Source: Adiantum capillus-veneris (Eukaryota > Streptophyta > Polypodiopsida > Polypodiales > Pteridaceae). Taken from it: a DNA stretch of 64,000 nt. Where the stretch lies: positions 7,615,026 to 7,679,025 of the forward strand of contig CM043959.1 of the NCBI GenBank assembly GCA_014529385.2. The letters run 5' to 3'. The notes beneath the pieces were generated by a model, which saw only the letters and a list, made by a program, of their open reading frames with translations, was not told the DNA's origin and searched no databases. This document shows positions 51,937-61,180 of the stretch, in pieces. The position numbers were made by a program, and so were the translations under genes. Position 1 is the stretch's first letter, and the number at the start of each line of letters is the position of its first letter.

Positions 51937-52394
51937 TGTCACAAAGTGATGACGTGGCTGCCTGAAACCCTAATTCTGTTGAAACCGTAACCCTAAAATC
52001 AAAAACCCTAATTCTGCTCTAACCCTAATCTTAACCCTACCCCTGATTTGTTGACGTGGCGAGCTAACACGAGGCTTGCTATACAGACACGAGGCTTGCT
52101 GTACGGACACCAACGTAATTTACGAAAAGCTGGGCAGATTTTGGCTTTAGCTTTTACTCAACGCAAGAGATGAGAGAGAGAGAAGCTTTTGCTTTTATAT
52201 AAGCATAGAAGAATGAGAGAGAAAAAGCTTCTGCTTTATTTTAAAAGCTTTTGATTGGACAGATTTTTGGAACTTGCTTTAATTATAAGCAAGCAAGAGA
52301 AAGAGCCTTTGCTTTATTTACGGGCTTTTGATTTTCAGCTTTTAGGGCTCTGCTTTTGGCATCCCTTGTAACTTTAAATCTGTGAGCAGGCCTC
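51937..52394 (+). repeat. E2 5' LTR, first part
   Basis: Starts TGTCACAAAGTGATGACG. Contains telomere-like AACCCTAA words and ends at the GCCTC target site of the nested element; the LTR resumes at 54665. Confidence 0.75.
51966..52046. repeat. Telomere-like CCCTAA/CCCTAAA motifs in LTR
   Basis: Repeated ACCCTAA words with short spacers. The same kind of block recurs at about 52517-52660 and 54090-54241 in the LTRs of the nested element. Confidence 0.8.
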
Positions 52395-53081
52395 TGTAAC
52401 AAACTGCTGACGTGTCGACCTACTAAAGAACGGAGCTACCGGCCGAGGGGCCTAAACCCTAAGAAGAACAAGTAACAGAAGAAGTGTCACAAAGTGATGA
52501 CGTGGTTGCCCGAGAGCAGAAACGCTAACCCTAATTTCTGCCAAAAACCCTAACTGCTGAAACCCTAATTCTGAAAACCCTAACCCTAAAACCTGCAAAC
52601 CCTAAAACCCTAAAACTTGCAAACCCTAATTCTGCAAAAACCCTAACCCTAACCCTAAGGGCAGCAAGGAGATTTCCAAAAATTGCGCTGTCTGATGATG
52701 TGGCAGGCTGTACGGATTTCTATGATTTACGCCGGCAAATTTTTGGCTTTGCTTTTGGACCATAAGCTTTTGAGTTTTAAAGGCTTCTTACTGTAACTGC
52801 TTTTCAGGCTAAGGGCCTTTAAATATGAGGCTAGGGCTCATTCTCTCGCATGCTTCCTCGCAAAGGTGCAGAGTTTGAGTATCGGCTTGTACTGTGTTGA
52901 TGCAATATAAAGAAATACTGAAAGGGGCGCCAAGGTTTGGGGCCAATACTCTCAGGGGTGGAATTCCGCCACTCAGTGTCTCGTGTTGTCTCTCTCTCTC
53001 TTTCAATTCAGTTGCTATTTGAAGTGCTTAAAGTTGTTCAGTCGTTCTTTTCTATTGGCACGTAGTGCCCGCCTTGTGACA
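52395..53081 (+). repeat. Nested short element, 5' LTR
   Basis: 687 bp; includes the TGTCACAAAGTGATGACG block at about 52486 shared with the E2 LTR, and a telomere-like block at 52517-52660. Confidence 0.85.
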
Positions 53082-53950
53082 GTGGTGCAAGTTTCAGGAT
53101 GGAAAGTCAATCAACTTTTCGAGCTCGACTAATGTCGAGATTGCTTTTTAAAGTTTGAAATCTGTTTGAGAACTTGTTTGGTGATCCTGTTTGGAATTTG
53201 TTTTAAAATGGATGGTATCTGTTTTGAACCTGTCTTGGTGCCGATTTGAATTGTTTTGACTCTGGTTTGGTACTGGTTTCAATGATTGGTGATTTTACTC
53301 CCGAGTGGAGTAGCGAGAAATTATGTTTGAGAATGTACGAGGGGAGTATTGTTGTTGTGACTCCTGGCCCGGACCTGGATGGTTATGCGGGAGGAGTATT
53401 AAGAAGTCTGAGTAGTAGTTGCTCTCAACACCTCCAAACGACGCAAGCTGCGTCTAGGGGACCTTTGGTTGTAAAAGGCCTCTATATCTCCCGGCTTCGA
53501 CCTTTTTAGGTTATGCGGGAGGAGTGATGAGGGAGTCGTTGAATATCTCCTTGGCCCGAACCTTGTTAGGTTATGCGGGAGGAGTATTCATCGGCGACTT
53601 TATGTTTCTATGTCTTGTAACATGCATATGTGAGCATTTGTGTTGCATTGTGATGTGCCAATTACTGAATATTCCTAGTTGGATGAGATTGCTTGGGTAT
53701 GTAATTTTAGTGCATCAAGACACGCGTGGAAGATCAGTACGGTCTAGGTGTGATGGCTAATTTTACTGCGCCGGAATATCAAGAGTTCCGATCTGGACGA
53801 AAGGAGAAGCTAACTCCTTGATCAAAAGAGCCGAAAGGAAAAGCTAACTCCTTAACAAAAACAGCAAACTGATTGTCCCTCGGAATGTCCCCCGAAAATT
53901 TTTGAGCTAACTTGAGTTGTTGTTGTAATCGAGGACGATTACTCTCTTTC

Positions 53951-53962
53951 AAGAAGGGGAGA
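53951..53962 (+). promoter_or_regulatory. Polypurine tract of the nested short element
   Basis: AAGAAGGGGAGA immediately before the second LTR. Confidence 0.75.
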
Positions 53963-54659
53963 TGTTACAAACTGCTGACATGTCGACCTACTAAGGAACG
54001 GAGCAACCGGCCGAGGGGCCTAAACCCTAAGAAGAACAAGTAACAAAAGAAGTGTCACAAAGTGATGACGTGGTTGCCCGAGAGCAGAAACCCTAACCCT
54101 AATTTCTATCAGAAACCCTAATTGCTGAAAACCTAATTCTAGAAACCCTAACCCTAAAAACCTGCAAACCCTAATTCTCGAAACCCTAACCTTCAAACTT
54201 GCAAACCCTAATTCTGCAAAAACCTTAACCCTAACCCTAAGGGCAGCAAGGAGATTTCCGAAAAATGCACTGGCTGATAACGTGGCAGATTGTATGGATT
54301 TCCGTGATTTACGCTGGCAGCTTTTTGGCTTTGCTTTAGCACCAGAAGCTTTTGAGTTTTAAAGGCCTTTACTGTGACTGCTTTTCAGGCCAAGGGCCTT
54401 TAAATATGAGGCTAGGGCTTATTCTCTTGCATGCTTCCTGGCGAAGGTGCAGAGTCTGAGTACCGGCTTGTACTGTGTTGATGCAATATAAAGAAATACC
54501 GAAAGCAGCGCCAAGGTTTGGGGCCAATACTCTCAGGGGTGGAATTCCGCCACTCCGTGTCTCGTATTTTCTCTCTCTTTCAGTTCAATTGCTATTTGAA
54601 GAGCTTAAAGTTGTTCAGTCTGTTCTTTTCTATTGGCACGTGGTGCCCGCCTTGTGACA
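53963..54659 (+). repeat. Nested short element, 3' LTR
   Basis: 697 bp; followed directly by the second GCCTC copy. Differs from the 5' LTR by scattered substitutions and small indels. Confidence 0.85.
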
Positions 54660-54664
54660 GCCTC

Positions 54665-54914
54665 TCACAACTCAGAGCATCTAGACGCAGAGTCTGAGTG
54701 TGAGTGTTTGCCCGCACTCTTGTACTTTGAACTCTGATTAATACGAAAAGAAATACCGAAAGGGGCGCCAGTCTTTGGGGCCAATATCTATAGGCACGGA
54801 ACTCCGCCGACGGGCCCGTGTCGTATAAATTGTGAACTGTTGTGAACTGTTTTGAAGTGGTTATTTGGTGCTGTCGCGGTAGATTCTTGACTTGGAGTGT
54901 CTAGGTCTATTACA
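54665..54914 (+). repeat. E2 5' LTR, second part
   Basis: Continues the LTR after the nested element and ends ...CTATTACA, one base before the primer-binding site. Confidence 0.7.
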
Positions 54915-54915
54915 G

Positions 54916-54930
54916 TGGTATCAGAGCACG
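54916..54930 (+). promoter_or_regulatory. E2 primer-binding site (initiator-Met tRNA)
   Basis: TGGTATCAGAGCACG, an exact match to the standard plant TGGTATCAGAGC site, one base after the LTR end. Confidence 0.9.
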
Positions 54931-54986
54931 GCCAATTTTTCTCTTCTATGGGAAATCCGATCCCAATTTTTTTTTTCGCAGCACCT

Positions 54987-56510
54987 ATGGCTTCAGGCAA
55001 CGATCAATCGACTCCCCTTGCATCCGAAGATGGAGGAAGGGATCACAATGAAGATTCAGGCAAGGAGTATGGCCCGCCTCGGCCTACTCAGGCGGAGCGT
55101 CAAGAGATGGAGCGCCAACAGTTGATCGGCGATGCAACAAAGATGATGCTTAATTTTGCCAAGGACCCGAAAATGGCAAAATATATGAGCAAGACCTCTT
55201 TCGAGGAGGTGCAGACGGAGTGGCGGCAGACCACAGTACCACCCAAGAAAGCTCCTACTTCCAGGATGTAAACAGAGAAGGAATTAGAAAGGTGGTTGAT
55301 GCACAAATTGCTCAGCTTTTTGACGCGCAAATCAAGGCTGAATGAAAAGCACGGCAAAAAGCAAAAGAAAGGTATTGACTTCCCGGGCTATTTGGGTCGT
55401 CATACAACATTTGAAAAGGCAAAGAAACAGAAGAAGCATGTTCAATTCGAAGGAGTACCCAGTTCTTCTTCTTCTTCTGACACTTCTTCTAGCTCATATG
55501 ATTCGAGCGAAGAAGATAGAAAAGGCAAAAAGCGAAGCAAGAAGCAACGCTTCGGAAAGGGCAAGAAAAAGGCAAAGAAGCCAAAATCTCGCCCGTGAGT
55601 GGCAGTTCTACAGAGGACTCGTCTACGGACAGTTCAGACTCTGATGAGAGCAACTTTTATGCAAAGAAGAAGAATATTTACAAAGCCAACCAGTATGACT
55701 TTCTCGAAGACAAAAGCAAGAAAGTCTGAGAGTTTAAGGAAGGTGGACAATCAATTAAATTTGACACAGTTTCTGGTTATAGAGATGCTTCGAATGCTTT
55801 GTCTTTTGTACAACAATTTGACATCGCTTTCGCGGGAGGGCATTACTCAAAGCACTCTAAGATTCGGAGAGTTGCCTCTTACTTTAAGGGGAATGCAAAA
55901 CTTGGTGGTCCACGCTTCTATTAAACAAGACTGTGCGAATTAAATGGCTGAAATCAAGAGGCTTTTTATTTCTTCTTGGCTGACTCGAGAGTAAAAACGC
56001 GATATACGAACAGCTCGGAACCATCTTCGGATGACCAAGAAGGATACAGTGGACGCTTATTCCGAGAGATTTTGGATCTCTTTTCTACCCGCCTCTTCAT
56101 TTAAGAAGATCTCGTTCAAGGAACAGATTGAGCGGTTTACCTTGGGTCTTCCTACAGAGATCCGAGATCACTGCTTGGAACAAAAGTCAGCTTCCATTCA
56201 GGAGTTGATGAGTCATGCGAAACGGGGTTTTGCCATTCACTCTAGCAGTCTGACCTACCCCACAGATGAGATCATGACACAAAGAGCCAAACAGACTTCG
56301 AAAAATGAAAGTAGAAAAAGAAAGAGCAACCCAGAACAGAAAGAAAAGGATGCACGACCCAAGCTTACTCCTCAAGAGAGGACTCTCTACATAAAGGGGG
56401 AAACTGGACATATCTCCGCGAAGTGCCCTAACAAGGCACCGAATGAACAGGATGAAGAAAGGCCAGAAAGTTCTAAAGCAACTGAGGGACGTGGTAGAAA
56501 AGGCAGATAA
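54987..56510 (+). pseudogene. E2 gag, decayed
   Basis: Starts at an ATG (54987, MASGNDQSTPLASEDGGRD). Continues through a Ser-rich and then Lys-rich region (SSSSSSDTSSSSYDSSEEDR, 55.46-55.6 kb) and a capsid-like part matching E1 (IKFDTVSGYRDASNALSF, QQFDIAFAGGHY), then KDTVDAYSERFW and FTLGLPTEIRDHC. The zinc knuckle at about 56.39 kb has lost its first two cysteines (LYIKGETGHISAKC where C-x2-C-x4-H-x4-C is expected). Several stops and frame changes interrupt it. Confidence 0.82.
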
Positions 56511-57048
56511 CAAGCAAAATTGGTACCACATTGCGTGGCACCCAAACCGAATCAAATGAATGAAAGTACAAACTTTGCCACTTTTCGGGCAAAGGGAAAG
56601 ATCAGGAAGCTCTTTTGAGGAAGCCAAGGCCAACTTCTTGAATTGGCGGCTCAATTTGGAATTACGCCTCACAGGCTGAGGCCACAGGCGGAGGTAGTTC
56701 GAGCGGCACCCAGACGGGATGTTGCCATTACACCGAGCATTGGCAAACTTCATTTGCAATGACAGGGGTGTTTAGGACACACGGAGTTTTACATAATTGC
56801 CTTGGAAGGTTGTGACGTCCTACTCAAAATCCCTCGGTACCACAAGAACAATGCCGTGGTTGACTACCGAGCCGAGAATGCGACTTGGATAAATGAAGGG
56901 CTCAGAGATTGTACTTGATGAACTTCAATTTCTTTACTCGCTTTTTTTTTGGAGAGAACTAACGATGGATGAAGGTCGAATATGTTTTGACCTGAACAAA
57001 AGAACGCCAAGGTTTTGAAGGAACTGTGCAGGAGAGAAGAGGAAGGAG
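56511..57048 (+). pseudogene. E2 protease to reverse transcriptase linker, decayed
   Basis: Short pieces match the Gypsy protease end: FYIIALEGCDVLLKIPRYHK and NNAVVDYRAENATW at about 56.79-56.88 kb, where the family has a GxDxLLG...P-W...N..VDY pattern. The protease catalytic triad is not recognisable. Interrupted by the insertion at 57049. Confidence 0.6.
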
Positions 57049-57193
57049 AAGAGCACACGACACACAGATATGGGTGGGGAGACTCAATCAGTGAGCAGCC
57101 CCCTATACACTTATGCTATGTATAAGGTATACAAGTCAGTGGGCGCCCAGACTCTGGGCGGCCGGACAAGGCACAGGCGCCTATACCCCAACA
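57049..57193 (-). repeat. LTR of the small nested element (3')
   Basis: 145 bp, AAGAGCACACGACAC to CCCCAACA on the + strand. Confidence 0.8.
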
Positions 57194-57272
57194 ACCTCCC
57201 AGTTAAAGGCGACTGTGCCTTTAAGCAAGGGAACCTAGTCTAAAGACTACAAAAGGCGAGAGAAAATCGCTC

Positions 57273-58817
57273 TCAACCGATGCCCACTGGCTGGCTATGA
57301 TCGTGTGCATCCGGTTGTCCTGCTTCCATGTAAGTCCATACACCACCAGACGTACCGCACACGTACTGCAAGTATGTACGCAATACCTGCATATCTCCCT
57401 CGTACACTATGCCATCATCAGTCAACAAACGACTGACAACCCCAACTGCAAATGCTCCCACTGCAGCTGCGATATCCGGTCTCAAGATCAGCATCTCATA
57501 CATGAGACCACCGAATGCCGATGCAATGCTAGCGGGCCCTGCTAGCTCTACGGAGCATGCATCAACATATATATCCCTGGAAATAGGCATCTCTGACTGA
57601 CAAGGCGTGTCAGCCACATTCATCTCCTGACTGTCCGCAAAAGACGCATCAACCTGTCGTGCAACCTCAGAGCAAACCAGCTGCTCTAGGTGTCTATTGG
57701 AAGACATATCCTGCACAACTATATCCCCATGCTCACTGTCGAGCATAGAAAGGAATGACTGCATAATCGTTGACATCTCAGCCTCCTCTGCAATCATCCA
57801 CTGCAAACATGACCACTCAATCTGTTGTGACTCACTAGAGCTCTCATACTCTAACTCCTTCTGCATAGACTCTTGCACAACGTCCTCCTGTTGTGACTCA
57901 CTAGAGCAAGACCGCTCTACCTGTCTATCCTGCATAGAAGTATCTCGCACAACTGACTCTCTGCTTTGCTCAGTCACTAGCAAAGCATGCATGTCTGACT
58001 CTGTCACCTCTCTGTGTGACTGCTCAAATCGTGCCCCAACTGTGTGCACAACGAGCTCACTATTGTGCACTCCATGCAAAGCACCCTGCAACCCATGAGC
58101 AAAAGAGACTGTCCGGGTCTCTCGCTCTCTGCATGGTTGTAACAAGATTGAGACTCGACCATCTCGCACCAGTACTACGTGCAATGGGTACCATGTGCCA
58201 ACTCTAGCACCTCTCGCAATCACTAGCGAACCCAAATGCAACGCAAAAGATCGCTCAAGCAGCAATACCCGACATCCACTATCCCTGAGCTGACCAACGG
58301 AGATCAAACTCATCGTCAAATCTGGCACATGACGCACATCTCTCAGCTCGTACGATGCACCGCTCGGTAATGACAGTCTCGCATCTCCTGAACCAACAAT
58401 CTCATGCAGTGACCCATCTGCCAATCGAACACTACCATGCACTCTGCTAGAATAGCTACTGAACCAGTCACGATACAGAGTGACATGAAAAGTAGCGTCC
58501 CTGTCTAGCACCCACTGCAAAAGAAGTGCACTATCCTCAGACGTCAAAAAATCAGAAGTAATACAAGAAGCAAATGTGACCTCACTGTCACTAGGGTACT
58601 CAGACACTGTATCTGATTCTGCAATTGTCAAGTCAACGGAGCCTATAGCATCTACTGCATCCTTGAGACTAGCCTGTCTCCTGTGCTGTCTCATACGACG
58701 AAAGCATCGCCGTCTAATGTGCCCTGTGTGACCACAATGCCAACATCTCAAGTGTCGACACGAACGAGAACGCCGTCTCTCATGAGTCATTATCCTAGAC
58801 TCGAAAGTCTCACACAT
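57273..58817 (-). CDS. 514-residue Copia-derived protein: zinc knuckle, altered protease, reverse transcriptase tail
   Basis: An uninterrupted frame in a neighbourhood of broken ones. An Arg-rich N-terminus leads to an intact CCHC knuckle (CWHCGHTGHIRRRC, about 25-38). Residues of about 100-215 follow the Copia protease fold (QWVLDRDATFHVT, DVRHVPDLTMSLISVGQL), but the active site reads Asp-Arg-Asp where Copia has Asp-Ser-Gly, so proteolysis is unlikely. About 230-430 is acidic, with repeated SSESQQ. The end (about 436-495) resembles the tail of Copia reverse transcriptase: LRPDIAAAVGAF, then VVSRLLTDDG and VLRTYLQYVCGTSGG. Integrase and the polymerase core are missing. It may be a gag-only helper-dependent element or a co-opted gag-protease protein. 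The nearest ATG is used as start. Confidence 0.75.
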   Translation of the reverse strand: MCETFESRIMTHERRRSRSCRHLRCWHCGHTGHIRRRCFRRMRQHRRQASLKDAVDAIGSVDLTIAESDTVSEYPSDSEVTFASCITSDFLTSEDSALLLQWVLDRDATFHVTLYRDWFSSYSSRVHGSVRLADGSLHEIVGSGDARLSLPSGASYELRDVRHVPDLTMSLISVGQLRDSGCRVLLLERSFALHLGSLVIARGARVGTWYPLHVVLVRDGRVSILLQPCRERETRTVSFAHGLQGALHGVHNSELVVHTVGARFEQSHREVTESDMHALLVTEQSRESVVRDTSMQDRQVERSCSSESQQEDVVQESMQKELEYESSSESQQIEWSCLQWMIAEEAEMSTIMQSFLSMLDSEHGDIVVQDMSSNRHLEQLVCSEVARQVDASFADSQEMNVADTPCQSEMPISRDIYVDACSVELAGPASIASAFGGLMYEMLILRPDIAAAVGAFAVGVVSRLLTDDGIVYEGDMQVLRTYLQYVCGTSGGVWTYMEAGQPDAHDHSQPVGIG

Positions 58818-59881
58818 ATTGACTACTATAAGTGAATGTCAAAAATAACCAAGAGCTGTAACTCTACTCTAGGTACGGTAGCAATGAAATGCACTCAACT
58901 AATCCAAAAGAAGCAACCTGCAACGAGAAAATGCTCTCAAAAAAAGAGCTCACCAGCACCTACAATGCTCATGCGAATCCACGCATAAAATCTCTCGCAG
59001 TAGTGTAACCACACTGTGCTCCACAAATGGCAATGATGCAAATCCCAAATGCCAAGTGTACGAGGCTCCAGTAGAGTAAACCAAGCTCCTATATGGCTGT
59101 AAAATATAGCTACAAATCAACCCCAAAACAGCCCCAAAATTCAGCTCTTAAACAGCTGCATAAACAAGTCACAAACGTGTCCCAGATCAGCCTACAACTG
59201 AGCCATACATGGACACCTTCAAAGAGGAAACAATGGCTGAAAATTCAGCGCCCAAATAAGCCCTCAAACCTGCCTGTACACTTGTAAACCTGTAGCTAAA
59301 ACCTGTTGAAAAACCTCAAGTCATTAGTGCTCGAATCCGGCTACCTAGCTCGTAGACACACAAGCATACATCACAATATTCACTCTTGTGAGTGTGCCAA
59401 GATAACCTGTACACCTGTCAAACCGTGAGCTAATCACCAAGCCCACACTGTGCGGTATCGATGCATACATGCACTAAGCTCCCACCTACAGAGAACACCG
59501 CACGTAATCACTGAGTGCAATCGCAATCACAACCTGGATCGCATCAACTTATGCGCATAAAACTCCTGGGAAAATTTCGCCAGAGTTTCGACGCACAATG
59601 GCTATCAGCACAAAATAACCATTGTCCTGCAAGCTCAATACAATGAGCAATCAATGCGCATCAAACTACACTCAACATACATGCATAAGCTCTGCAAACC
59701 TGTGTCCAACAAATGCTCACAAAGAGTACCACAGGTGACCATACATATCATCCACAACCAACCTCTGCGCTTGCTCACAAGATCTACTGCTCACCACATA
59801 AGCATACATAGAGCATTACCCACTCAAAGACCATTTGAAAGCCACAACACTGCAGAAGAACCACTCAACTGCAAACTGGAC
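58818..59881. other. Leader region of the small nested element, no gene
   Basis: About 1.06 kb between the ORF and its upstream LTR; stop-rich on the minus strand. No recognisable domain or RNA. Confidence 0.55.
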
Positions 59882-60026
59882 AAGAGCACACGACACACAG
59901 ATATGGGTGGGCAGACTCAATCAGTGAGCAACCCCCTATACACTTATGCTATGTATAAGGTATACAAGTCAGTGGGCGCCCAGACTCTGGGCAGTCGAGC
60001 AAGGCACAGGCGCCTATACCCCAACA
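59882..60026 (-). repeat. LTR of the small nested element (5')
   Basis: 145 bp, about 4% different from its partner at 57049-57193. Confidence 0.8.
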
Positions 60027-61180
60027 GGTTTTCTCCACACTCATGCCAATTGCCTTTCAGAGGGCCTGTCAGGCGAGTTACCACCCACTCGTCCTACGAA
60101 TCATACCATTGATCTGATACCTGGAAGCACGCCACCTTATCGTGTGAGCCGAGCCCAGAACGAAGAGATTATGAACCAAATGAAAGACCTCTTGGAAAAA
60201 GGTCTTGTCCAGCCTAGTACTTCACCGTATTGCTCTCCAGTGTTATTGGTTTTGGAAAAAAAAAAAGACGGATCTTGAAGAATGTGCATGGAGTATAGAG
60301 CTCTCAACAAAATCACCATCAAGAACAGATTTCCGATTCCTAGCATCGATGATATACTCGACAGACTACAGCGATCCTCGTGTTTTAGCAGGATTGATTT
60401 GAAGAGTGGATATCATCAGATCCGAATCGTGCCGGGAGACGTCTACAAGACAACCTTTCGGACGACTTTTGGGTTATTTGAGCTTTTGGTGATGCCTTTT
60501 GGCCTAACCAATGCTCCTGCAGCATTTAACCGGATGATGGATACGATTTTTCGAGAGTACAAACTAATTGTTGGCACTTTCTTTGACGACAACATTGTTT
60601 TCTCCAAGGATGAGACAAAACATAGAGATCATCTGCTTCAAGTCTTTCAGGCATTACGAGATCACAAGTTAGAGATTAATGCGAAGAAAAGTGAATTTTT
60701 CCTACCAAAGATGCACTTTTTGGGTGTCAGCAACAGGAGTGCATATGGATCCGGCCAAGATAGACACTATCCGTGATTGGCCTGATTTGAAGAATGTCCA
60801 TGAAGTTAGAAGCTTCTAGGGATTGTGTTCCTACTACAGGCGGTCATTAAAAGTTTGCAGAGGTTGCTTCCCCTTTGCATATCTTGACACAGAAAGGAGT
60901 CCCTTTCTCGTGGGGACCCACAGAAGTGACTGCCTTTCAGGAATTGAAAATGAATTTGACTACAAAACCAGTTTTTGACTTGGCTTGATTTGCAAAAGTC
61001 GTTTGAAGTATATTGTGATACTTGTGGTTGTAGTCTAGATGCGGTCTTAATGCAAGAAGGCCAATGTCATTGCCTATGAGAGCCGATTGTTTTCAAGGCC
61101 GGAATTGACAGCACAAATTTGTGAGAAAGAGCTTTTGGCAGCTATCCATGCTCTTATTCAGTGGCGACATTACCTACTCG
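60027..61180 (+). pseudogene. E2 reverse transcriptase-RNase H, first copy
   Basis: Gypsy reverse transcriptase with frame changes. The N-terminal part is HTIDLIPGSTPPYRVSRAQN and LEKGLVQPSTSPYCSPVLLV. Then come motif A in CFSRIDLKSGYHQIRI with its Asp, MPFGLTNAPAAFNRMMD, and the catalytic FFDDNIVFSKDE, where F replaces the usual hydrophobic residue before DD. The thumb HKLEINAKKSEFFLPKMHFL and the RNase H start (ITEKELLA-like CEKELLAAIHALIQWRHYLL) follow. A TGA after KKKDGS and shifts in the RNase H part disable it. This is the only copy in which motif A is in the normal orientation. Confidence 0.88.

Larger units (their letters stand above)
52395..54659 (+). mobile_element. Short non-autonomous LTR element (TRIM/LARD-like) inside the E2 LTR
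   Basis: Two LTRs, 52395-53081 (687 bp) and 53963-54659 (697 bp), both TGT(A/T)ACAAACTGC to CCTTGTGACA. They surround 881 bp with no gag or pol. The 5-bp GCCTC occurs on both sides (52390-52394 and 54660-54664). A polypurine tract AAGAAGGGGAGA precedes the second LTR. The interior carries three copies of GGTTATGCGGGAGGAGT (53381, 53509, 53569). It must be mobilised by another element; E2-type Gypsy is a candidate because their LTRs share blocks such as TGTCACAAAGTGATGACG and a GGCGCCA...GGGGCCAATA segment. Confidence 0.85.
57049..60026 (-). mobile_element. Small LTR element with one Copia-derived ORF, nested in E2
   Basis: Direct repeats of 145 bp at 57049-57193 and 59882-60026 differ at about six positions. 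Oriented on the minus strand they begin TGTTGGGGTATAGG. The purine-rich TGGGAGGT lies just before the 3' LTR. The interior holds a single 514-codon ORF and about 1.1 kb of leader without genes. The insertion interrupts E2 between protease and reverse transcriptase. I found no clear target duplication and no standard tRNA site, so the exact ends are uncertain. Confidence 0.75.
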
